From NCBI RefSeq assembly GCF_003073045.1, contig NC_037596.1, positions 12,769,950-12,833,949 of the forward strand: 64,000 nt of DNA, in the 5' to 3' direction. Under the pieces are notes generated by a model. The model was not told the DNA's origin and searched no databases. It was given only the letters and a program-made list of their open reading frames with translations. The translations under genes were made by a program, and so were the position numbers. Each line of letters begins with the position of its first letter. The stretch's first letter is position 1. This DNA is from Pomacea canaliculata (Eukaryota > Mollusca > Gastropoda > Architaenioglossa > Ampullariidae). Positions 1 to 8,891 of this stretch are shown here, piece by piece.

Positions 1-129
1 CTGTTGCTTAGAATGTAAGTTTGTCGTTCTCTTACTCTTTAAAAAATTTACTTCAACATATTTATCCTCTGTTTATTCTTTCCTCTAACTGAAACTAACT
101 ATTCAACAAACAAAAGTATGCCTAGAATC

Positions 130-245
130 AAATATTTCAAAACATCACTGTACTCACCGACGATCAGGAAGGTTGGCGTGTCTTGTCTCTCATACCACGG
201 ACGCGCTCGTATATAAAATACGTACGTGGCTACTCACACGATGCG
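130..245 (-). promoter_or_regulatory. possible core promoter and first non-coding exon, reading left out of the window
   Basis: On the minus strand a TATA-like stretch (TATTTTATATACGAG, around 206-220) is followed about 30 bases on by a short GC-richer segment that ends at a good donor (GTCG|GTGAGTAC, near 155-160). This is the layout of a TATA promoter with a short 5' untranslated exon. No ATG frame stays open across it. The gene it would serve lies left of the window, so this is only a candidate. Confidence 0.2.
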
Positions 246-1158
246 GTGACAAAACTACAGTAACTACACTTAACGCTCCTGAGAAACGCTGCGATTTCAG
301 TTTCTCTTTTATTCTGATTCACATTAAAATATTCCTTAAATATTTGAAAGAAAGGACAACTTACATTCTTCAAGAAGCCATGATACATGCATCCAAGCTC
401 TCGTACATATGTTCATTTATTTAGATTTGTATAAAGCACAAAAGAGAACAAGTACACGTGAATACACATACATACTTTGACAGACAAATAATAGCAAACG
501 CAATGTAAATCTTGTGTAACTAAATCTTCAGTTTTCGTAGATTGTACGCTAAGAGTTTTACTGTAGTGACAATTAATGCTTTAATTACCTTGTCAATTCA
601 AAAACATACTGTATGTTTAGCTCTAAGAATTTCCGACCTGACAATGACTAGAATATCATTAAAGAAGCTCTTATTACAGCCCCGAGTATTACTATTGATT
701 TGCTCAGGTAATCTATGTTCCTCACTTTATCGCCTAGTATACATTGTGTTTTCAAACAAATCTTTCAATTCTTCCTAGAATACGGCGACTATATCTGCCA
801 TCTTCAGGAAATTTGCATTGAAAGAAGAGTTATAAGAGTTATCCTTATAATTTGGTTTTCAAATTATTTACTTATTATTTTCATTCGACAGACAAACTGA
901 GAAAACCTTAGCATTATGCTCTTAATTATATTTAAATAAAAAGCTGAATTTAATTAATATAATTGAATAAAACAACAATGGCCAGCCTTTCTTCACAAAG
1001 GGCCATCAGGCCTTCGACCCCAGTTGACAAAGTGATGGAGAGCTTTTACATCTTTGTGCCTTGTTCTGTTGCAGCCTGTGATTGGGGAATGATTAGTAAA
1101 AATTTTTTATGGAATAACGAGAAAGCTGCAAATAAATGTGATACATTTTAAAACTTAC

Positions 1159-1272
1159 CACGTTTATTCTCATTGACCATTTTAATGGCACGAATGCCTA
1201 TAATAGCAATAACAGCAATGAGGACAGCACCACACGTCCCTCCGATGACTATTTCTTTTACTGGTGTTTGTG
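1159..1272 (-). CDS. locus 1 membrane-spanning exon
   Basis: 114 bp, phase 1-1, between TTTCAG and GTAAGT. It encodes about 38 residues with a hydrophobic run of Gly, Ala, Val and Ile (VIGGTCGAVLIAVIAIIGI) followed by a basic stop-transfer stretch (RAIKMVNENKR). This is a type I single-pass membrane segment. It resembles the membrane exons of loci 2, 5 and 8 in position and phase and in starting with an IG-containing helix, but is not closely similar in sequence. Confidence 0.75.
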
Positions 1273-4200
1273 CTGAAACAAGCAAAGTATTGTTTTGTCT
1301 TGATTAATTTCTTGGCATATTGTCAGGCTGTAATTTACTGTAAAAGTGTCTACAATGAGAAGAATTTACATTTTAATAAAAGACAAACATGCTTGGCAAT
1401 AATTTCTAATAAAGAAAGCTATTTGAGGATAGAATTACCAATGTGTATTTAGAGCATTTTACATACTTATTATGATCATAACTAGTGATCCCTATCTCTT
1501 ACAAAGATTTACACTTAAACGTATCCAAAAAACACCACCACATTAACACCTTATTTAAAACATTGTATCATCATGGTATAAAATCCAAATTTTAAAATAT
1601 CTATAAATGACACAAAGAAGCTTACTCGGACAAAGAGTAACTTCCTGAAAGTCTGAGTGAGCGAAAGTAATCTTTGACTTTTAAACATATAAATAAGCGT
1701 AAGTGTACATATGCAGAGACATCTTCAGACACATGTGATCATAAAAAGCACGTTTACCTACAACTATTTTCAGCATCCTTTCCTTCTTTGAGAACCAATG
1801 TTTTATACACTATGGTAATTATGAAGTTTTTTTATATTTTATCTGGCAGTTGCTTAAGACTCCTTCCTCTTATTGTTCACCACTTCTTCAGTTTCCTTTA
1901 TGCAAATCCACAGAGCTATTTTTTTAGAATGATCACCACTGTGGCACTAATTATTTAAAATTAGACTGCTATCTGAAGGATCCCTTTGGAATCCCTACTG
2001 TCTTCTTTGAAAATGTGTTCTTGTGGCTTTGTAAGTGTGCCTTCGATCAGCACAATGCTATGTATTTTTTTGTTCTTTTATGTCTCTTTATGTGAACATA
2101 CTTTTATCCAAACATGTGTAAAGTTTTATATTTAATTAAGCATATTTATATACTTAGGTTAATCTAAATGTTTATAAATATACATATAATACATGGACGT
2201 ATGCATTTATTTTTAAAGTTAAAGAAGGAAACAAGGTTAGAAATAACAGCTAAAGAAGTTCATTTATCCTTCTATTTGTATACCTGGGTTTTTGCTTTCT
2301 GTCATCAAACTCCTTTTTGATTCTTCCGTAAAGTTTAACATTGTGGTGGCATGACCTCTTTTGTTGAGAAGAGTTAGCATCCAGATGCCTTGGATACTGT
2401 TGATTCTCTTTCTAAGGGAGAAAGATAGAGCAAGATCAGGCGGATGACCTGTAAGTGTGCAGCCCACTTTTATTGTTACATTGTCTTCTGATGGCACTGA
2501 TGTCAGCAGACAGTTATCCACTTCTTTTGTATCAGCTTTGACCTGTAGTGTTATATTATCAAGTTCTATAGAATGGACTATATTAATCCAGTTTTCAGTG
2601 AACTTGGGAGGACCTGCAATAACAACAAACAAAATAATGCAAGTTGTAATGTATAAATTGCACTTTAAAAATTATGTCATTATTTATTACATATTATTTA
2701 AACGTTATACTAGATTTACTATAATGTTATCTATCAACGCAGAGTAATCTTATCAAATTAATTTTGTTTTACATATCATAACAAATTTTAAAAAAGATAT
2801 TAAATATGATAAAAATGGATACCGTTGATTGTTTGTAAATCGCCGATGACATTAAATAGACAAATTTAATTATTGGTTCTTTGCTTAAGACTAGTCTTTG
2901 CTTCTCTCAGTCTATTTCTAAGACGACTAGAGAAACATTGGACCAATAACAAACAGGCGGTTTTTGATATATTTTTTGAGTAACATATGATTGGTGTTAT
3001 TTTTATTAAATATTATCTATGCTTCCTACTGTCAATACTTTTTTATATTCAACCCTAAATACGTATCCGACCAAAGTATTGTAATCTTCGATGGCAGTAT
3101 GTGTTTGCTGGTAAGGCTTTATCACAAAGGGTTAAATATACGTTATACACGCACTGATGTAGTACAATGCACGTTTACTTTTGTACTTACATTTGACAAG
3201 AAAAGACACAGATCTGTTCTGCTTAGACCCATCCCCTTCACAACGAACTGTTGGCCAGTCATCTTCACAGTCCACTAGAAGCGAATAGGTCAGAGGACCT
3301 GAACCTCTAACAAGTTCCATTCCATTGTTGTCAACTAGACTAAAGGTGACAGACGAGTTTCCTTTGTCAAAGGAACAAGAGATGTTCACCTTCTGACTAT
3401 CGTTGATGAGATGAGTGCCGTTCACCTCTTGCCCGTCTACAGTCAGACTTGTGACTTTGGGTGGATCTGCACACACACACACAACCTCCAATCCTTGAGT
3501 TAATTATTCAATTTTTGAAACTTTTGAAACTGCTTGCACAAAAATTAAGTTTGATGAAAAAAGTTTCTTTTAACGCAGTTATTGAAATACAATATAAGAA
3601 TGTACAGTATAGGAAGTATGGAGTTATTTTAAATTAGTGTATCATTATGGGACGATTTCTGTAAAGGTTATGTTTTATTGACAAACCAGTGCACTGTGCG
3701 ATTGGGTGTATCGTCACGTAATGAATTTGAACAGATGAACAGGCACATTTGAGGATTTGTACAACCAGCTTTGCTGAGTTTAAAACTGTGAGCATAACAT
3801 CTATGTCTGCCCTAAAACATGCAAAAATCATGCTTTTGCAAACTAAATGTTTTCTTTTTCGTCAAAAATATTCTATATTTAATAACTGCGAAAACATATC
3901 ATTTTCTGACACTTTTTGCACTGTCAGACGTTAATTATAAACAGCACAGGCACCGGTTTTCATTTCTAGTCACGCGGAAAACGAAATCTTGCTTAGTATG
4001 AAATGAGCCATAAAGTCTCTTAATTGGCTTGATGACAGTTTGAATGTAACAATTCATTACATATATCACATAGACTTTTTTTTAATGCCTCTCTCATTTG
4101 TCTTTAGAATACTCACAATATTATTGTACGGCTACTTTTACTGTCGTTTTTTTCGTCGACTATATAGGTGTACCTCACTGTCCTATTAAGTTACTTTTTA

Positions 4201-5898
4201 TCTAACCGTATCAATATTCAATAGTACTGCTGTCCCTATTCAATAATACAACTAAATTCACCAGTAGGACTGTATCACTATTCACTAGTACAAACGTCTC
4301 ACTATTTACTAGTATGACTGACTATAAACTAGTACGACTGTATCACTATTTACTAATATGTCTTACTAGTATGACTATCACTCTTCACTAGTACAACTAT
4401 ATAAAAAGTACGACTGTTTGACTATCCACTAGCACGATTATATCATTATTTACTAGTACGACAGGATCCCGGATCACTAGTACCACAGTATCGCTATTCA
4501 CTGGTACGACTGTATCACTAGTCACTAGACTGTATCACTAATACATTCATCACTGTCAATCAAGGTGTTCTTATATACTACAGGCACAGATAAGTAGGAT
4601 GTTCCAGAAGGAACTATATATAGCTCGAACGTGCTACAACAGTCTAGGCCGAAATAGCAATGACGTCATGATTTCTAATCTTATTTCCATAGCCACATCT
4701 TCAGACCAACAGCTGACGTCACTCGCTCCTTGTTGCTATCTGTGACGTCATATTATTAATGTTGTGGCTAATGCGCTGAGCTGAATGGTAATAGTATGAT
4801 ATCACGTCATCAAGAAACATCTACAACAAACAAGTATTCATTCAGGAAATTAAAATAATAAATCATTCAGATAATGAGGATTTTAAATACAAAGCATTTC
4901 AAGTCAGCATAGCAGATCCACATTGTGACTGTAAGAACTTATCTTGTGGAAGTAGGGATGTTTCCTGCTTATCACACAGCAAAAGACGCTGAGGATAGTG
5001 AATTGTACTAAACCTCAAATGTGCGTGGAAATCGCTGACACCAATACACCCCAGTGTAAAATGAAGTAAAGCTGTACTGAAAAGCATTTTAGTTCCATTT
5101 TGGTTTATAAACCTTCTACCTTTTAGTTTCTTGGCGGTTTGTAAGTGGGGTCAGTCTGGTAATTCAGCGTTTCAAAATATCACAGTAGAATTCGTCTATA
5201 AAATCAGTACTGTGGTGCAAAACTAGTAATAAACAGATAAAGAGAGCGAAATAAAAGAAGGTCGTACAGCCGCAAGGACTCGATCACTTGAGAGAAAAAT
5301 TACGAAGTAGCTGTTGCGGGAGATATACGAGGCAAGACACCTCATTACACGAAAACAGATTGCGCATAACTATTAAATAAAGGTGAGCGAATAGTACGTG
5401 ATTAAAAAGTTAGGACTTGAAATTTTTTGACGTTTAAAATAAGTATAGTTACTAGATTCTTAAATAATGTTAATTATTATCACTTACACAGAAATATCAT
5501 ATGGAATCCGCTTAATAATTGCTTCCTCTTCTTTGTCTTGTTGTTGTGAGTTCTGTTCTCCGGTGAGCTGCATGACACTAAGTGACCCGACTGACCCAGC
5601 TGTGAAATCTTCATTTGGGCCCCCAGGTCACCATGGAGTTGTCAGTAACGGGGTTCGTAGGAACAAACCACGTCGCTCCAGGCTTCGGACCCATTTCTCT
5701 ACTGACGGGTGGCTGTACCCTCTGTCCACTCATATCTTGCACTGAACTGTTGAGGGTGTTGTTATTTCACGCACATTCATATATAGAGATACAGAGATCC
5801 TAAATTCTAAGCCGAGCTTTTAGTAACATTGAAGGCAGATAGGTAATAGTTGTAAACTGCTTCTCTTCAGGCAAAATTTCACTCTTGTTTGTTATTCA
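1159..5898 (-). CDS. locus 1: three-domain Ig-like membrane receptor with a broken D1 exon
   Basis: Minus-strand exons in gene order: 5488-5898 (D1, broken), 3191-3466 (Ig2), 2284-2613 (Ig3), 1159-1272 (membrane segment). The last three have no stops, have canonical splice sites and are all phase 1-1, so they join in one frame. The gene shows that the long type can carry a membrane exon after Ig3, unlike loci 3 and 7, which end in short private exons. No signal peptide exon was found upstream of D1, and no cytoplasmic exon below 1159 could be supported. It may be a recent pseudogene or may be transcribed from a promoter downstream of D1; a CRE cluster at 4661-4809 lies in the right interval. 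Family membership rests on exon-by-exon similarity to loci 3, 4 and 7. Confidence 0.6.
1273..2283 (-). other. locus 1 intron between Ig3 and membrane exon
   Basis: About 1 kb of AT-rich sequence. I see no further exon that keeps the frame and no recognisable repeat. Confidence 0.5.
2284..2613 (-). CDS. locus 1 Ig3 exon
   Basis: 330 bp, phase 1-1, acceptor TTGCAG, donor GTATAC. It starts GPPKF and carries the family core: NCLLT, then VGC, GHPPDLALS, then W-L-L-N-G (WMLTLLNKRG). Only two cysteines are present and the F-strand cysteine of a standard Ig fold is replaced by leucine. It has about 15 extra residues at the C-terminal end compared with the other loci, giving a longer stalk before the membrane exon. 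Confidence 0.8.
3191..3466 (-). CDS. locus 1 Ig2 exon
   Basis: 276 bp, phase 1-1, the same length as the Ig2 exons of loci 3 and 7. Shared motifs are PPKVTSLTVDGQEV, ISCSF, CEDDWPTVRCEG and NRSVSFLVKC, with four cysteines and several N-glycosylation sequons. The acceptor is preceded by a pure (GT)n tract instead of an ordinary polypyrimidine tract. Reading frame and donor (AAAT|GTAAGTAC) are intact. Confidence 0.85.
3465..3483. repeat. (CA)n microsatellite at the splice acceptor of the locus 1 Ig2 exon
   Basis: About nine CA units. On the gene strand this is (TG)n directly before the AG of the Ig2 exon, so repeat length could affect exon inclusion. Confidence 0.8.
4195..4555. repeat. 24-bp minisatellite, about 15 degenerate copies
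   Basis: Tandem units of about 24 bp with consensus close to CTAGTACGACTGTATCACTA plus TTCA. Perfectly spaced 24-base steps can be counted from 4261 to 4333; other copies have small insertions or deletions. It lies in the long locus 1 intron between Ig2 and D1. Confidence 0.8.
4661..4809. promoter_or_regulatory. cluster of palindromic CRE-like sites (TGACGTCA)
   Basis: Perfect TGACGTCA at 4661-4668, 4714-4721 and 4743-4750, plus the near-palindrome TCACGTCA at 4802-4809. TGACGTCA is the classic CREB/ATF (bZIP) site. A fifth perfect copy lies at 8529-8536, upstream of locus 2. The cluster lies upstream of the intact Ig2 exon of locus 1 and downstream of its broken D1. Confidence 0.55.
5488..5898 (-). 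pseudogene. locus 1 D1 exon, decayed
   Basis: Minus-strand similarity to the D1 exons of loci 3, 4 and 7 runs from the acceptor (TTTTACAG, exon edge 5898) to the donor (TTTCTGT|GTAAGTG, edge 5488). Recognisable pieces are SEILPEEKQFTTITYL, RYEW, CSYEPRY and MKISQL. Between them there are at least two in-frame stops, and a frame change falls just after KISQL where an extra G gives CTGGGTCAG; another extra G follows in CGGGTCA. The exon cannot encode D1. The splice sites survive, so loss may be recent. This is a host gene relic, not a mobile element. Confidence 0.65.
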
Positions 5899-8110
5899 CT
5901 GTAAAATGTTAAAAATAATGCTTTCACTAAAATAAAAAAAATGATGTGTTTTTTGTGTGCACATTAAACACTAACTGGTCTTGGGAGAAAATGCTCAGCG
6001 ATAAAATCAATATCATCGTCCAATATTTTCTTATATATCATGAAGATTTCTTTTAAGTTTGCTTATTTTCCGATAATGTTATTGGCGTCTCAGCATCATT
6101 TTACTGTTTTCTGATAAACCTTGAGATCTTAAGACCAGACAGTTAAAAAAAGAGTGTGGCTTTTATTGCAGTAGTATAGCGAAAGTAATTAATATTAAAG
6201 AATGATTTCGGTTGCTTATTATTAACCTGTTGTGCATTTTCATTCGCTTCGGTAGATTGCTACGGTATGTAGAGGGATAACTAATAAATAACAAAACACT
6301 TACAGATATTGGAGAAGGAACTCCTTTCACTTTTATTAAAACATACATAAGCCAGTTCTTGTGCGTGTTTATTTTTAGATATTGGGATTACTTCCTGATA
6401 ATATTGAAAATCCCCGTTTGCCTTAAAAATTTGAAATGTTACATTAAAAATCCTCACATGGAATTATCAATATCGCTATCTTTTTATTACATAGGACGCG
6501 TTCTGGATAAAATATTTTTACACCTGAGTGTCCGATAATGGGTTTTAAGGTTAGTATTTAACTTTCAAGAAAGATATTCTCATGTATCTTTAAATTTACG
6601 ATAAAAGGACTAAATATTATCCTGTTCCTTCGAAATTTGACAGAAGTACTGTTGCAAGCGTGACATTCTTTTCAGGATATTTTTAGGTAGTGGCTGCATC
6701 AACCTTTTTTTTATGTAGTTGATATTTTAGCGAGGTAGGTATAACGACATAAATTACACCACATCAATCGTTCTGTAATGAAACGCAACATTCTGAAACT
6801 AAGACATGAGAAATTTAAAACTGCACAATTAATCGCCAACCTTCTTTGTTTGCAAAAGAAGAAAAAAAAAGTTTTCTCTGCAGCTATAGTTTGAACTGAG
6901 GCTTAATAAAAAAATTCAATGTAAATCACAATTCTACAAATTTTATAAAAATCAGAAGAAGGCATGAAATTTACTCGCTCTCTCCCATCAGGCCTCACTT
7001 AGACATGAATTTATTCCAATAAAATTTGGTGAATAACCTGTTTAAAATTTTATAAAGAAGGTTAGCATGTGCTTCTTGACCGAAAAGTTTGAAGGAGTAT
7101 TAGTTCGTTTATGGACTTGATCGTAAAATTGAAAAAGGATAGGTAAATGATCTTGCACGAGTTATGAGCCGCTTACCTTAACATATTGTCAATGTTCTCA
7201 GTAGTTATAAATTATATAATAATGTTCAGTTTTGTGCTTTACACTTACTTCAATCTTCTTTTTTCTTCTTCTACATCATATACCCTTTCCAAATGTAAAT
7301 TTTTTCCGATTTATCCGTAGTCATGACTAAACACTTATATATATTGCTCATATATCCACAGTTGACAGCCTATTAATGTACCTTACATGTAAGATAGCAA
7401 ATGTTTCCTTTGATCACGAATATATTTGTTAAGAACAACAAACTTGATACAAAGTATCCATAGCCAGACATGTGTTCTGAGGAAGATCATTTAATTGCAG
7501 TGATTATGGGAACATCGCTTTTATCTGGTGCTATATTAATTATACAGTTTCGTGTCCTTTTACAGCCTGCTATAAGTACAGCTTAGGTTCACCAGTTATT
7601 GCTGGAACTTGAGCTTCTTGAAAGAAGTGTGTGAAGAGTGGAGCATTGTTATTTAATTATAATTGTTATAATATTCTCATCAAAAAGACAGACACAATTC
7701 CTTAAGGCGAATTCTCATTTATTTAATTATCGTGTAATAATTATACTCCCTGAGAACTAAGTTGTCGTATGTTGCAGTAAAAAGATTTGAGTAACCGTAT
7801 CTACTTGATCATACATACTTTAACGAAGTGAGCGATATACTTCGCGTTACATTTTTATCATATAAAGTTAACGGATGATTGTACAAAACGTCGTCGTACG
7901 TACGATCATGTAATGATAAATAAAACAATACAGAAAAAACAAAGGAACGAATAACAAGAACTGAGAGTATCCGTGAATATAAAGACGAGCAGTAATGGTG
8001 GTAAAAAAGAACTAGTATTTTGGTGGGTTATGGGATGGTCGAGTATTGGAGTAATGTTTACTGAAGAGGTGCGTTTCAGTGACGTTTAAGGGATTCATAG
8101 TGGTAGGTGG
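5899..8110. other. intergenic stretch between loci 1 and 2
   Basis: AT-rich, only short open frames. The minus frame near 6296-6342 ends in a good donor (GTAAGTG) but is not hydrophobic and is in the wrong phase for a locus 1 signal exon. I see nothing else I can support. Confidence 0.5.
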
Positions 8111-8124
8111 AGAGTACATGGATC

Positions 8125-8313
8125 GAAGGGGAGAGTTCATTTTTATTGCACTTTATGGCGAGGGCTTCCCTGGTGCCATCTTCTTCCTTGCTCACTTACC
8201 TTCCATCCTCTTAAAACTACCCATTCCATCCCGCTGGATCAGCTGTAGAAAGGGAATCGAACCCTTTAATTGGGTTTGGACGTCAGCGCTGTAACCACTC
8301 GGCTATCCCTTTG
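8125..8313 (-). mobile_element. tRNA-derived SINE, copy 1
   Basis: On the minus strand the head reads as a tRNA-like promoter: A box TAGCCGAGTGGTTA and B box GGGTTCGATTCCC, about 8312 to 8248, followed by a body of about 120 bp. The body (tggtgccatcttcttccttg on the plus strand) matches the element at 19806-19990, so they are copies of one family. It lies just upstream of the locus 2 promoter region. Confidence 0.75.
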
Positions 8314-8416
8314 CCTGTGTGTGTGGTTTGATAGTTCAGTGAGAAAGTGAGAGAGGAGTAAGTGTCTGTATGTCTTGTTTGATCTTGTAAACTTATGGAT
8401 TACTTTGTGTTAGATG

Positions 8417-8438
8417 TCTCTCTCACACACACACACAC
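8417..8438. repeat. (CT)n(CA)n microsatellite
   Basis: Short CT run followed by CA units, upstream of locus 2. Confidence 0.8.
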
Positions 8439-8528
8439 GTTAATATGGGTGCATTCATAAAAATTTAGTGTTTTCCGGAAATACCCGGACTGAGTAGTCT
8501 TCCTATTTATAGCGATCCACCATAACTA

Positions 8529-8581
8529 TGACGTCACTTCCTTTTTAACGTAAACAAGGCCTAAGTCTAATTTCATAGAAA
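8529..8581 (+). promoter_or_regulatory. putative locus 2 promoter with a CRE site and a motif shared with locus 5
   Basis: Holds a perfect TGACGTCA (8529-8536) and, at 8559-8580, GGCCTAAG followed by TTTCATAGAA. A very similar string occurs at 30589-30612 (GGCCTAAG, then CTCTCATAGAGG) upstream of locus 5, with a third copy at 31721-31745. Conservation next to two paralogous short-type genes suggests a core promoter or 5' leader element. Confidence 0.4.
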
Positions 8582-8786
8582 GTCACAGGCGTTAGACAAT
8601 TACTCAGACGAAGTGAGGATTTATTGTTTAATTTTATGAACTGCTCGTATTACTTATCGTATCGTGTTCTTCGTGATTTTTACGATATAGATGGTGATGT
8701 AAGAGACGCATTTTTAATTTGTGTAAACGTGTATATTCTCGTGTTTATATGTGCAACTGGTGAATTTCTGTTTTATTGTTTTGCAG

Positions 8787-8891
8787 ATATCCTAGAAATG
8801 AATTCTGAAATGTCTCAGGTAAACTTTATCATACCTGAAAGGGGATGCCAGGCAGATTTTTCAATCTACGCTGTGTCTGCTATGAGACAAG
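8787..8891 (+). CDS. locus 2 X1 exon (first half of split Ig-like domain)
   Basis: 105 bp, phase 1-1, acceptor TTTTGCAG, donor CAAG|GTGACT. It contains VNFIIPERG and FSIYAV and ends in RQ. X1 exons of loci 5 (KMNFTIPESG, FEIFYH, RQQ) and 8 (LFPEHTEEFSLYFH, GQQ) align along the length. The frame is also open upstream to about 8636 through a hydrophobic run, which could act as signal or anchor if no intron is removed. Confidence 0.6.

Noticed and set aside
963-1151. Plus-strand open frame MASLSSQRAIRPSTPVDKV...
   Set aside because: Runs next to the locus 1 membrane exon on the other strand, has no domain and no paralogue in the window.
5467-5803. Plus-strand open frames over the broken D1
   Set aside because: Antisense shadows of the decayed D1 exon of locus 1, created by its relic coding composition.
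6290-6348. Possible signal exon for locus 1
   Set aside because: Good donor, but the peptide is not hydrophobic and the exon would end in phase 0 instead of 1.
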